Shown in pieces: positions 42,532-51,694 of a DNA stretch of 64,000 nt (the stretch's first letter is position 1; every line of letters begins with the position of its first letter). The notes below the pieces were generated by a model. That model had not been told where the DNA came from, searched no databases, and was given only the letters and a program-made list of their open reading frames with translations. Position numbers and translations under genes: made by a program. Origin of the DNA: JAHFUA01 sp963733935 (GTDB taxonomy: Bacteria > Acidobacteriota > Terriglobia > Terriglobales > Acidobacteriaceae); assembly GCA_963733935.1 (NCBI GenBank), contig CAVTEQ010000019.1, forward strand, positions 62,001 to 126,000, in the 5' to 3' direction.

Positions 42532-44941
42532 CTAAGCGGCTGATTTCGCGCCCGGGCCCGGGCCCAGGACCACGCGAAGGATTTTCCCAAGCGTATCCAT
42601 TTCAAAGGGTTTCTGCAGAAAAAACGCGTTGGGGTCGAACATGCCGTGCCTCGAGGTGACGCCTCCCGGGTAGCCGGACATGAAGACAACTTTGATGCGC
42701 GGCCGAAGCGCCACGACCTGCTCCGCAACCTCCTGGCCGCTCATCTGTGGCATGACGACGTCGGTGAGCAGCAGATCGATGGGACCGTCATGCGTGCTGG
42801 CCACGCCGACGGCGTCTGAACTCTGGGTTGTTTCCAGGACCTTGTACCCTTGCTGCAGCAACATCTGCCGAATGAGTTCCCGCAGCTTCTCATCATCCTC
42901 GACCAGCAGGATCGTCTCGTTTCCGTGGTAGGGAGTCCGGGCCGCCTCCGGGCTGACCGGCGATTCGCTGGGTTGATCCGTGGCCGGCCAATAGATCTTG
43001 AACGTTGAGCCCAGTCCGAGTTCGCTATAGAAGGAAACCTCCCCGCCGTGCTGCTTGACAATGCCGTAAACCATGCTCAGGCCGAGCCCGGTACCCTCCC
43101 CCGAGGGTTTCGTCGTGAAAAAGGGCTCAAACAGGCGCCGTTTGGTCTCTGCCGTCATGCCGGTTCCCGTATCGGTGACCGTCAGCGATACGTACCGGCC
43201 CGGCTTCAGCTCCAAGAATCCTTTGACGTCCTGTTCCCCGAGTTCGACGTTCGACGTGCCAATCGTCACCACACCTCCTTTCGGCATAGCGTCTCGGGCA
43301 TTCACCACCAGGTTCATGATGACCTGCTCGACCTGGTCGGGGTCGGCTTTCATACTCCAGAGTTCGGGAGTGAGGTTCTGCTTGACTTCAATGTCCTCGC
43401 GGATCAACCGCCCGAGCATCTTCTGGAGGTCAGTTAGCAGCTTGTCCAGATTGATCACGCGGGGACACATGACCTGCTTTCGGCCAAAAGCCAAAAGCTG
43501 GCGGGTCAGGGCCGCAGCTCGATTCCCGGCGTTGATGATTTCCTGTGCCTGATCCCGCGCGGGATCGCCGGCTTTCAGTCTGGACAGGATCATATGGGCG
43601 TAACCATTGATCACCATCAGAAGGTTGTTGAAGTCGTGGGCGACGCCGCCAGCCAAGCCGGGCGATTCCCTCCAGCCTCTGTGCCCGCCGGAACTTTTCT
43701 TCGAGGTGCTTGTATTCGGTGACATCCTGGACGGTGCCCAGGAGGCGCCCACGGCCAGCCTCATTCTCGAGCGGCTCGATGTATTGCCGCAGGAAGCGCT
43801 CGGTTCCGTCCGGGAGGATAATTCGATGGTCGATCTGCGAGCATCCTCCCCGAGCGGGCGCCTTTTGAATCGTCTCCCGAACCGACGCCTGGTCCTCTGG
43901 ATGGACGAGGGAAAACCATGCTTCCATCGTGGTTCGGGACTCTTCAGGCTGCATCCCAAAAATCGCGCAAGCGTCTTCCGATAGCCGGATTTCTCCGCTT
44001 TCCAGATCTTGTTCCCAGCTACCGAGGTTGCACATCCTTTGCGCTCGCGTCAGACGGGCCTCACTGCTCCGCAGCCGGTCTTCCTGCCTTTTGCGTTCGG
44101 TCGTCTCGATCGCCAGGGTCAGAATGCGATCGGGACTGCCGGAAGGGCCGATCAGCGGAATCCAGGACGACGTGATGAAGATGGTCTCTGGTGGTGCGCC
44201 AGGATCGCGTTGGATCGTACGGGGACTATCGATCGTGTCGAAGGCCCGTCCGGTGGCGATGACGTTCTGGAGATTTGCCACCAGGGGGTCGGAGACTTCA
44301 CCCCAGACGTCCGAGAAACGGCATCCCAGGATCTGCTTGCCGGGTGCGAGCGCTTGCAGCGCGGGGTTCACCAGTTCGTAGATGAAATCCGGCGCCCGCA
44401 AAACAGAAATTGCGACCGGAGACTTCTCGAATATTTCTCTCAGGATTTGCCGCTCAGCCTGGATTTCCCGAAGCAGCCCCTCGCGTTGCGCCTCGCTCTG
44501 CCGGCGTGCGGTGATGTCGCGAAGCCAGACCAATAGGCCTCCCGTGGTTGAGGGTGAGACGCGGATCTCGAACCACGTCTCCAAGGGCGGATACGCGCTT
44601 TCGAAAATGGTGGCAACCCGCTCCTTCATCACACCCCGGTACTGGCGCTCGACTTCGGTTCCGATCGTTTCGGGAAACACATCCCATTGGCTCTTGCGGA
44701 GCAGTTCCGTTTTCGGTTTTCCAAGGAGCCGCTCGCCGTCGCTGTTCAAATAGGTGAACCGGAACTCGGAGTCGTAAACGAGAAAGCCGTCGGTTGCGTT
44801 TTCCAGGATGCTCTCGGCATCGATGGACGGCGCTGGCCTGGCCTTAAGCCGCACCACTTCGTCCTCGAGGTCGGCAAGGCGGGCCCGGAGTTCCTCGACG
44901 TCATTTGGGAGTTTGTTTTCAGCATGGCCCAGTGTGCTCAT
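42532..44941 (-). CDS. Hybrid histidine kinase with PAS domains and C-terminal receiver, frameshifted
   Basis: Restored length is about 802 residues. It has an N-terminal coiled segment, then three PAS/PAC units (ENATDGFLVYDSEFRF...; FEKSPVAISVLRAPDFIYEL...; CNLGSWEQDLESGEIRLSEDACAIFGM...). Next come HisKA with GGVAHDFNNLLMVINGY, HATPase (NLVVNARDAMPKGG, TVTDTGTGM, FEPFFTTKPSGEGTGLGLSMVYGIVKQHGG) and a receiver (ETILLVEDDEKLR, LLLTDVVMPQMSG). The frame breaks at about 43653: ...RLEGIARL continues in another frame as AGGVAHDFNN, so one extra base is present. Soluble sensor; ligand unknown. Real mutation or assembly error. Confidence 0.8.
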
Positions 44942-45217
44942 ATACGGTCACCTTTCAGCGCCCGCCCGAGGTCCCTCGTTGTGTCGTCAGAGAGGAAATC
45001 AGGCTGATGGAAACCCCGCGCTTGCCATCGCTTGCTGAGTTCCGAGCGTCTTAGCTACTGGTGTTGACACGAGGATTGCGGTTTATGCAGTTGGTTGCTG
45101 TTCCAGGAAGATTTGGTCAGGAACCTCCCTTTTCCGAATCATAATGCTCGTGAGCGATTTCGCAAGGCCGGAGCTGACGTTTGCGAACCAAAACCTGAGG
45201 ATGCCGTGTCATTTTGG

Positions 45218-45286
45218 AACCACGCCTCGGTAACCGCACCGATGGCCGGCCGCTAGCGGGCGGGCTCTTCGTCTCTTGGCCCTCTA
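45218..45286. repeat. Direct repeat, copy 2
   Basis: Begins AACCACGCCTCGGTAACCGCAC and ends GGCCCTCTA like copy 1 at 42311-42379; the middle hairpin is degenerate here. It lies on the other side of the hybrid kinase gene. Confidence 0.5.
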
Positions 45287-45287
45287 T

Positions 45288-45330
45288 GAGCGTTATTGCA
45301 CAGACGGCTTCGTCCTGACCCGCTAACGTA
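45288..45330 (+). promoter_or_regulatory. 43-bp conserved upstream element, copy 1
   Basis: GAGCGTTATTGC, CAGACGGCTTC and GACCCGCTAACGTA are in identical spacing to 49576-49618 (39 of 43 bases equal). It ends 62 bases before the start at 45393. Likely a shared promoter or operator. Confidence 0.5.
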
Positions 45331-45392
45331 AGCGGGACGGCCTACGTTGGAGGCAACCCATGCTACCGAGGCCGGTTCAAAAGGAAATCGCG

Positions 45393-45911
45393 ATGAGCCG
45401 CCAACGTTTCGCGCTACCGCATCTTTCGCCGATCTTGGTGCTCAGCGTGTTGGTGCTCTGCGTGCCGGTGACATGGGCGCAGAGAACACTACTGGCAAAT
45501 CAGACTTCAATCCAACTTGCGAAATATGCTGTTCCTATTGCTGCTGTTCCAGACGCTCAAACGCATCTGCTTCCCTTCCATGACACAATGCGGTTGAGCT
45601 TCCCCCCAAACCTGGGTTCGACCGCACCGGGACTGGGATTCACCTCGCGCGGTAGCGGCTACGATCTCCTTCTTCCCAAGAACAAACCGGCGGAACTGGG
45701 CGCCAAGGCGAACTACTGGACCGCTCCCCCACGATGGCTCATGAATGTACCTGATAACATGCACCACGGGACGGTTGATACCCGCGACGCGCAGTACTAT
45801 GGGCGGCGCGTCCCGGTGGTCGGCCAGACCATCCTGCGCGTCGCTCGGCAGGCTGATTCTCATCCGCGCGCCACTCGCGTACTGCGGCTGATTGTTAATC
45901 CACTGTTCTAA
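45393..45911 (+). CDS. Exported protein of unknown function
   Basis: 172 residues: signal peptide (LSPILVLSVLVLCVPVTWAQ) then a beta-poor, Pro-rich body (HDTMRLSFPPNLGSTAPGLGFTSRGSGYDLLLPKNKPAELGAKANYWTAPPRWLMN...). No motif recognised. The ATG has AAAGGAAA upstream, and the gene carries the shared 43-bp upstream element. Confidence 0.65.
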   Translation: MSRQRFALPHLSPILVLSVLVLCVPVTWAQRTLLANQTSIQLAKYAVPIAAVPDAQTHLLPFHDTMRLSFPPNLGSTAPGLGFTSRGSGYDLLLPKNKPAELGAKANYWTAPPRWLMNVPDNMHHGTVDTRDAQYYGRRVPVVGQTILRVARQADSHPRATRVLRLIVNPLF

Positions 45912-45951
45912 AATATCCGCGCTTGTACCAGAGGAACAGGAAAGGAGACGC

Positions 45952-46146
45952 ATGACGAACTCCAAGCTCCAGGCAGCAATCGACGAACTGGAAAGGCTGT
46001 ACGACACGGTCAAGGCATTCAAGGAGCGGAATGGTACGCTGCCCAATCCCGACAGCGATGCAGGACGCGCCGTATTTGCCTTGGAGTCGTTCGCCGGCGA
46101 GCTCAACAAACTGCATATCGGAAAACTGGTTTATGCCGACGCCTGA
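45952..46146 (+). CDS. Small helical protein of unknown function
   Basis: 64 residues (MTNSKLQAAIDELERLYDTVKAFKERNGTLPNPDSDAG...), amphipathic helices, cytosolic. Excellent AAAGGAG ribosome site. 40 bases after the upstream exported-protein gene and in the same direction, so likely one operon with 45393-47240. Confidence 0.6.
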   Translation: MTNSKLQAAIDELERLYDTVKAFKERNGTLPNPDSDAGRAVFALESFAGELNKLHIGKLVYADA

Positions 46147-46209
46147 GATGACAAGCGATTCCTGGGCACGATTGCTCTCATTTACTGAGTTGCAAGAAAG
46201 GCGAAACCA

Positions 46210-46425
46210 ATGAAGCCCCTATTCTGGATAGGACTCGTCGTGCTGATACTGGGCGTGCTGTCGTTCCTGGTTCCCATTCCTCACAAAGAGCGTCAAGGCT
46301 TCTCGGCCGGGGGCATCTCCATGGGAGTTGAAACCAAGCACAGTCAAACCGTCTCGCCGATCATCAGCGCCGTGATGATTCTAGGCGGCGCCAGCATGAT
46401 GATCGCGGGCAAGAGCAGGAAATGA
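46210..46425 (+). CDS. Small two-helix membrane protein
   Basis: 71 residues: MKPLFWIGLVVLILGVLSFLVPIPHKERQGFSAGGISMGVETKHSQTVSPIISAVMILGGASMMI, i.e. helix, short periplasmic loop, helix, basic end. The family resembles small conserved inner-membrane proteins of unknown function. AAAGGCG ribosome site. Confidence 0.7.
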   Translation: MKPLFWIGLVVLILGVLSFLVPIPHKERQGFSAGGISMGVETKHSQTVSPIISAVMILGGASMMIAGKSRK

Positions 46426-46514
46426 TCTCCGCCAGTTCTGCGCCCGACGACGATTCACCCGGTTCTGGCCGTAGCCCATGCCCTGGTTATCGGAGGCAGG
46501 AAGGAGATCTCGAC

Positions 46515-47240
46515 ATGAAGATGCGTGGACTTATGCTTTTGTTGCTGGCAATGGCGGGCCTGACCGTCCTGCCACGGTTGGCCATGGCGCAAGCACCGGC
46601 GGATTCGGGCAACTCCTCCAGCGCGGCGGGTTTGCCGCCACCAGGCACGGCGCAACCGCAACTGGCTCTGGCATACACCCGTCCGACCGAGAAAACAAAG
46701 CTCCGCAACTACTTCTTCGATGCGTTCGGCCCATATCCCATCGTCGGGGCTGCAATCGCTGCTGGCATTAACCAGGCGGACGACGCCCCGCCCGAGTGGA
46801 AGCAAGGCGCTGAGGGTTACGGCAAGCGATTTGGGTCCAACTTCGGCATCGCGGCGGTAAGCACGACGACTCGCTATGCGCTCGCGCAGGCCTTCCGGGA
46901 GGACACGTTGTATTACCGCTGTGAGTGCAAAGGTGCGATTCCGCGGCTAAGCCATGCCGTGATTTCGACCTTTACCGCGCGCCGCGGCGACGATGGCCAT
47001 CGCGTCTTTTCTTTTCCGGCGCTGGTCGCTCCGTATGCCGGCACCATGACTGCCGTCTATGCTTGGTATCCCGGCCGCTACGGCGCCAAGGATGCATTCC
47101 GCATGGGCAACTACAGCATCCTGGCATATATAGGCGGAAACATAGCCCTGGAATTTCTCCCTAGCGGACCGCACTCATTGCTTTCTCGCATGCACCTAAA
47201 CAATCGGCACGGAGCGCCGCCTTCGGGCTCACAGCCCTGA
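46515..47240 (+). CDS. Exported/membrane-associated protein of unknown function
   Basis: 241 residues: signal peptide (GLMLLLLAMAGLTVLPRLAMAQ), then a conserved-looking body with moderately hydrophobic segments (NYFFDAFGPYPIVGAAIAAGINQADDAPPEWKQGAEGYGKRFGSNFGIAAVSTTTRYAL). Very good AAGGAG ribosome site. Similar proteins are frequent in Acidobacteriota; function unknown. Confidence 0.75.
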   Translation: MKMRGLMLLLLAMAGLTVLPRLAMAQAPADSGNSSSAAGLPPPGTAQPQLALAYTRPTEKTKLRNYFFDAFGPYPIVGAAIAAGINQADDAPPEWKQGAEGYGKRFGSNFGIAAVSTTTRYALAQAFREDTLYYRCECKGAIPRLSHAVISTFTARRGDDGHRVFSFPALVAPYAGTMTAVYAWYPGRYGAKDAFRMGNYSILAYIGGNIALEFLPSGPHSLLSRMHLNNRHGAPPSGSQP

Positions 47241-47263
47241 TCGGCCCCTGGTTGTTCCTGGCG

Positions 47264-48142
47264 CTATCGCGGCAAACCAAGCGAGGTGGTTGCAGGGTCG
47301 CTGTGCCAGATCTCAGTACCTGGCGCGTGGAGAACCGGGGAAACAAGCAGCTCGTTCGCCTCTGACAGACTGAGATCCCCGGCAACCGCACGGAAATTTG
47401 ATCGGGTCTCGTATTGCTGCTTACTAATTGTCTTGAACAAAATCATACGCCCTGACAATTGAATATTAAGCAAAGCGGTCTTCCATTGTGAGGGTCCGAC
47501 CTGTACGCGCCCAATTTCGATGGTGCCGCCAGTGTCGATGTGCCCCAAGACCCCATAGCCGAATTGCACACGGTCCACGAGCTGGCCCGAGAGCTTGGCC
47601 AGGCGCTGCTGTTGCGAATCGATGAGAACGGTTCCGGCAAGGCTATGCACCACCCGAGCTTCGTAGTTCGGAGGTTTGTAGCTGGGATCGGGACGGAATT
47701 TGAGCCTCACGAAATTTCCATCGAGGCCATCGTAGTCGTACAGAAAAGCGTTCGGCATCACCCGCATGAGGGTTTCCAGCTTCTGCTCGTCATCATCATA
47801 CTGTTGCTTGAGCTTCGCCTGCTGGCTGGTATCGTGCAGCAGGCGGCCAATGCGCGCGTTATCCTGCTGCCGCTGGTCTGGGGTCAGCGGCATGCCGTCC
47901 AGTGCAACCACACGGTAGAGAGGGCCGTTCTTGGTCTCCACCTGCTCTTCCGTGCGGGATTGATTTCCCTCTCGCTTTTCGACCGTATACATCCATTTCC
48001 GCTGCAGCACGCGGTCCCTGAGCTCATTTGCTATAACGGCATTAATGAGTTCGCCCGCAGGCGCCGCGGAACTGTGATCTTGAGCCAGGGCGGCGGCGGA
48101 AACTACCCACACGACCGCAATTATGAGGCGGCGTAAATTCAT
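47264..48142 (-). CDS. Exported protein of unknown function, paralogue 2
   Basis: 292 residues with a signal peptide (LRRLIIAVVWVVSAAALAQ), WMYTVEKREGNQSRTEEQVETKNGPLYRVVALDGMPL near the N-terminus and a C-terminal domain matching the protein at 36721-37566. The pair is separated by about 10 kb and in the same orientation. The ATG at 48142 was chosen so that the signal peptide starts cleanly; ribosome site weak. Confidence 0.7.
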   Translation of the reverse strand: MNLRRLIIAVVWVVSAAALAQDHSSAAPAGELINAVIANELRDRVLQRKWMYTVEKREGNQSRTEEQVETKNGPLYRVVALDGMPLTPDQRQQDNARIGRLLHDTSQQAKLKQQYDDDEQKLETLMRVMPNAFLYDYDGLDGNFVRLKFRPDPSYKPPNYEARVVHSLAGTVLIDSQQQRLAKLSGQLVDRVQFGYGVLGHIDTGGTIEIGRVQVGPSQWKTALLNIQLSGRMILFKTISKQQYETRSNFRAVAGDLSLSEANELLVSPVLHAPGTEIWHSDPATTSLGLPR

Positions 48143-48179
48143 CGGGCTGGCAGGATTGTCGATGCGCACGGTCGTCGCT

Positions 48180-49484
48180 CTATTGGGATGCTGCCTGGGT
48201 GTTGGATGCTGCCGCTTCAGGACTCGATTTCAGCAATGTAACGTTCTTGAGCACCTTATTCCATTTTTCGGGATTCTTCTTGGCGAAGACCGGAACATTC
48301 GCGGTGCTGTAGAAGTCTAATATGTTCTTCCGCAGCCCTGGCGTCATGTCGGCAAACTTATGGTCTGCCAGCTTGTCCAACAGCTTGGCATAGGCTTCGT
48401 CTGTCAGCGCGTACTCCCCGGCGACGGTCGGCTTGCCGGTATCAAAGTCCGTGTTATCCAGAGAGAGCTTTTCCGCCTTCAAGTCCCGGAGATAGATCCC
48501 ATACTGGTCTACGGTGTTGTTGACGCTCTTCAAATATAAGGTCTCAGTCGCCGGGCTTGGCATCTGGAACTTCAATGCCTTGAATGGGCCCACCTTGGGC
48601 ATGAGCCTGAACAGTACGGCGAGGATTCTGGCGCCCACACCCGGCTTCTGGTAGGTCTTTCCCCACTCGCGCTCGTAATCACTGCGCTTCAGGTTGTACA
48701 GGAACTTCCTCTTGCTAGCGGTCGGGTTCTCTTTGACCAGGTCATCTTTCTTGAGGACAAGCGCCACCCGCGTCATCTCCGGAATGATGCTGCTGATGGA
48801 GCGGCGAAAGCTGCCGATGGATAGATCAAGATTTAAGAAAACATCTTTAAGCTCAATGCCGTAGGTCTTGCGGAACGCTCGCTCCAGAAGCGGTTTCGAC
48901 ACCTGAAACCCGATGAAATCGTGGTACGAGTCCGAGGTGTAGCGCTGCTTGGCAACTTGGACGACATCAAAGCCGAACTCCGTCCGAATGTGGGCTTTTG
49001 GATTTTGCTCAAAGGAGACTTCGCGCCCATACTTCGCCCGCAGCTTGGGAAACTCCTGCGCGACCGCGGCGTTCACGAAAGGATGCCCTGTGATGTCCGC
49101 GGCGTAGTGCGACAGCGCGCCCAGCGCGAAGGCATACTCGTTGACATCGGCCGCTTCCGACAGCAGCGCCGCGACAAAATCGCCGCTGCGGACGTAGTGT
49201 GCCAGATCGCTGAAGAAGCGGTTGCCGAAGGGGTAATAGCCCATATCCTGGACCAGGCATCCGCCGTACGCATACCCGTGCGCCACCCGCAAGTCCTCGG
49301 CCGATGTGCCGGGATACTTCTGCAGCAGCAGAGGCTTGATCTGATCTGCCCAAAGCAGGTCGACGATTTGTTCATGCGTCAGCACCGAATAGCCGCTGCA
49401 CACCTGACTTAGAGCACAGACAAGAAGTACCGACAATGCCAATCCAATACTGGCACGGCGAATCACTTTGTGAGCTTTTGTCAT
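48180..49484 (-). CDS. Zinc-dependent phospholipase C-like exported protein
   Basis: 434 residues. A signal peptide (ASIGLALSVLLVCALSQVCSGYSVLTHEQIVD) precedes the zinc-dependent PLC fold. Metal-ligand pattern: H in VLTHEQ, D/H in YPFGNRFFSDLAHYVRSGDF, and ALGALSHYAADITGHPFVN, the HxxxD-H motif of this fold. It may cleave phospholipids or phosphoesters outside the cytoplasm. A 200-residue C-terminal extension of unknown role follows. Confidence 0.8.
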   Translation of the reverse strand: MTKAHKVIRRASIGLALSVLLVCALSQVCSGYSVLTHEQIVDLLWADQIKPLLLQKYPGTSAEDLRVAHGYAYGGCLVQDMGYYPFGNRFFSDLAHYVRSGDFVAALLSEAADVNEYAFALGALSHYAADITGHPFVNAAVAQEFPKLRAKYGREVSFEQNPKAHIRTEFGFDVVQVAKQRYTSDSYHDFIGFQVSKPLLERAFRKTYGIELKDVFLNLDLSIGSFRRSISSIIPEMTRVALVLKKDDLVKENPTASKRKFLYNLKRSDYEREWGKTYQKPGVGARILAVLFRLMPKVGPFKALKFQMPSPATETLYLKSVNNTVDQYGIYLRDLKAEKLSLDNTDFDTGKPTVAGEYALTDEAYAKLLDKLADHKFADMTPGLRKNILDFYSTANVPVFAKKNPEKWNKVLKNVTLLKSSPEAAASNTQAASQ

Positions 49485-49575
49485 GGCGAAAGGAGCGTAG
49501 CAAGGGGAAAGAAAAAATGATGTTCACAAATGCTCACCGTGAACCCGGAGGGCCTGGCGCGCATCTGACTGCAGT

Positions 49576-49618
49576 GAGCGTTATTGCTCAGACGGCTTCT
49601 TTCCGACCCGCTAACGTA
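49576..49618 (+). promoter_or_regulatory. 43-bp conserved upstream element, copy 2
   Basis: Same element as 45288-45330 (39 of 43 bases). It ends 66 bases before the GTG at 49685, nearly the same distance as copy 1 to its gene. Confidence 0.5.
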
Positions 49619-49684
49619 GGCAGTACCTCGTGCGTTGCGACCAGGATCGAATGCGGCGCAGGGGTAGAAGAAAGAGGCGGAATT

Positions 49685-50371
49685 GTGAAGAAAACTATCT
49701 TGTTCGTTGCGTTGCTGAGTTTTGCCAGCCTGGGCTGGGCGGAGAACCGCGACTCGGCGATTGATCGCCTGGACAATGCAGGCAAAGTGATGCACGAGAT
49801 CATGGCCACACCGGACAACGGCATTCCGGAAGAGGTACTGGAACACGCACGGTGCGTGGCCGTGGTACCGCACATGATCAAGGGTGGCTTGGTGTTTGGT
49901 GCGGAGAACGGCCGCGGCGTGGCCACCTGCCGCACTTCCGATGGATGGAGCGCTCCGGCGTTCTTTGCCATCACCGGCGGCAGTTGGGGATTGCAGATCG
50001 GGCTCGAAGGCGTGGACCTGGTCATGATCATCCAGAATGAAAAAGGCATGCAGCGGTTGCTGGCCAGCAAATTCCAACTGGGAGCTGACGCCTCGGCGGC
50101 AGCGGGACCGGTAGGACGGCACGCTTCGGCCAATACCGATTGGAAGCTGGATGCGGAAATCCTGACCTACTCTCGTGCCAAGGGCGCTTTTGCCGGACTC
50201 ACGTTGTCGGGTGCTTCGGTTCGCCGCGATGACGATTCCATGCGCGCCTTCTACAGACGTAAGGTCACGACCCGGAGCGCACTGACGGGTAAAGTAGCAG
50301 CGCCCCCGGAAGCGCAATCGTTCCTGAACGCGGTCCGCAACGCGAAGGCGCAGGCCGTTGCACAGAAGTAG
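49685..50371 (+). CDS. SYLF-domain lipid-binding protein (Ysc84-like), exported
   Basis: 228 residues from a GTG with GAGG upstream: signal peptide (KKTILFVALLSFASLGWA), then a SYLF domain with IPEEVLEHARCVAVVPHMIKGGLVFGAENGRGVATCR, PAFFAITGGSWGLQIGLEGVDLVMII and the closing AGLTLSGASVRRDD. SYLF proteins bind phosphoinositides or other lipids; the bacterial exported ones have no settled role. The gene carries the shared 43-bp upstream element. Confidence 0.88.
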   Translation: MKKTILFVALLSFASLGWAENRDSAIDRLDNAGKVMHEIMATPDNGIPEEVLEHARCVAVVPHMIKGGLVFGAENGRGVATCRTSDGWSAPAFFAITGGSWGLQIGLEGVDLVMIIQNEKGMQRLLASKFQLGADASAAAGPVGRHASANTDWKLDAEILTYSRAKGAFAGLTLSGASVRRDDDSMRAFYRRKVTTRSALTGKVAAPPEAQSFLNAVRNAKAQAVAQK

Positions 50372-50598
50372 TACCTGGATCTGCAATGCGCGTGGCACCC
50401 GAGCAGAATGTACAGGTCTCGGGTGCACACGATGCTGCGGGTCGCGGGACTAGCCGTTGTGGCAGTTGACTGATTGAGCGGAAACACCAGTCTAGGGCTA
50501 GGGCAACACAAACATGAGGCTGTAGCGAAGGCTCGCTAGGTCTTCGGGTTCGTTGGACAACTCCTTGGATGCACTCCCAGTGCGGAAAGTAGGCGAAT

Positions 50599-50745
50599 AT
50601 GCTTTGGACGATTATGGTGGTTCTCCTGATTTTGTGGCTGCTTGGTTTTGGCCTGCACGTAGGCGGGGGCCTGATCCACTTGCTGTTGGTTGTGGCGGTG
50701 ATCGTCCTGGTCTACAACCTGGTGACCGGACGCCGAAGCGTCTGA
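50599..50745 (+). CDS. lmo0937-like tiny membrane protein
   Basis: 48 residues: MLWTIMVVLLILWLLGFGLH, VGGGLIHLLLVVAVIVLVYNLV, then GRRSV. This is the pattern of the lmo0937 family of two-helix membrane proteins of unknown function, often stress-induced. Third tiny membrane protein in this part of the window. Confidence 0.8.
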   Translation: MLWTIMVVLLILWLLGFGLHVGGGLIHLLLVVAVIVLVYNLVTGRRSV

Positions 50746-50788
50746 AGCCAGGCGTGCGCGCGAAGCAGCCGTGCGGCGATAAACAAGT

Positions 50789-50865
50789 TGGTCGGGGCGC
50801 GCGGATTTGAACCGATGACCCCCTGCGCCCAAGGCAGGTGCGCTACCAGGCTGCGCTACGCCCCG
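50789..50865 (-). tRNA. tRNA-Pro (anticodon TGG)
   Basis: Minus-strand cloverleaf: acceptor CGGGGCG/CGCCCCG, D stem GCGC, anticodon stem CCTGC/GCAGG with loop CTTGGGC (TGG at the centre), T arm CGCGG/CCGCG with TTCAAAT, discriminator A and encoded CCA. Confidence 0.95.
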
Positions 50866-50976
50866 ACTGAACTGATTTGATTCTACCGTAAACTTCGGTC
50901 CTTGCCCTTTCCATCGCGCCCGCATCCGCCGAGCAGTTGGGTCTATAATCTGTCACCTGCAGGTGGATACGCGCTC

Positions 50977-51528
50977 ATGGAACCGCCGCAATATGCGGTT
51001 GTGGCCTACGTAAGAAATGGGCTGGGAAAGTTCGTGGAGTCGCTTCGCCACGAGGTCGATCCCGCCTACGGTCATCTTCCGGCTCACATCACCGTTCTCC
51101 CCCCGCGCTGCCTGCAGGGCTCAGAAGGCGCCGCCCGCGCAACGCTGGAGCAGCTTTGCCGCGACCAGTCTCCCTTCCAGATCGTCCTCGGAGACGTAGA
51201 GAGCTTCGTCCCGCGGACGCCCGTAGTCTTCCTCCAGGTAGCTCATGCCGCCTACAAGATGCGCGAACTGCACGACCGGCTGAACACCGGTCCGCTGCTC
51301 TACGACGAGCCCTGGCCGTATATGCCGCACCTGACCATCATTAAAAGCGAAGCGCCGGAGCACGCGCAGGCGGTGCTGCCGGGCATCCGCCAGCGCTGGG
51401 CGGATTACCAGGGCGCGCGCCAGGTGTTCATCGCCGACCTCTGTTTCGTGCGCCAGACCCAGGGACCACACTGGGAGGATCTGGCGCTCATCCCCCTGGG
51501 CGGCAACCCACCGCCCAAAACCCCCTAA
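50977..51528 (+). CDS. 2H phosphoesterase (2'-5' RNA ligase-like)
   Basis: 183 residues with the two HxT motifs of the 2H superfamily: AHITVLPPR and PHLTIIKSE, about 85 residues apart. Members act on 2'-5' linked or cyclic phosphates in RNA or nucleotides. The ATG at 50977 was chosen over an upstream in-frame ATG with no conserved sequence. A product related to YjcG/ThpR; substrate unknown. Confidence 0.82.
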   Translation: MEPPQYAVVAYVRNGLGKFVESLRHEVDPAYGHLPAHITVLPPRCLQGSEGAARATLEQLCRDQSPFQIVLGDVESFVPRTPVVFLQVAHAAYKMRELHDRLNTGPLLYDEPWPYMPHLTIIKSEAPEHAQAVLPGIRQRWADYQGARQVFIADLCFVRQTQGPHWEDLALIPLGGNPPPKTP

Positions 51529-51694
51529 AGCCGAACAATCGAGCGGCCCTTTTGGTCGGGCCTCCGGTACATGTCCTCCCTTCATCTTGTTGCATCCGCC
51601 AGACAACGATACATAGAAGAGTGCGCCACCTGTCTGCGGTTCGCCGCTTGGGCCTACCGCAGCCGGCCGCGCGGTTGGCTGCAAGGGAGGCACC

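Larger units (their letters stand above)
44942..45392. other. Intergenic region with two repeated elements
   Basis: Contains direct-repeat copy 2 (45218-45286) and the 43-base element shared with 49576-49618 (45288-45330). No gene seen. Confidence 0.5.
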
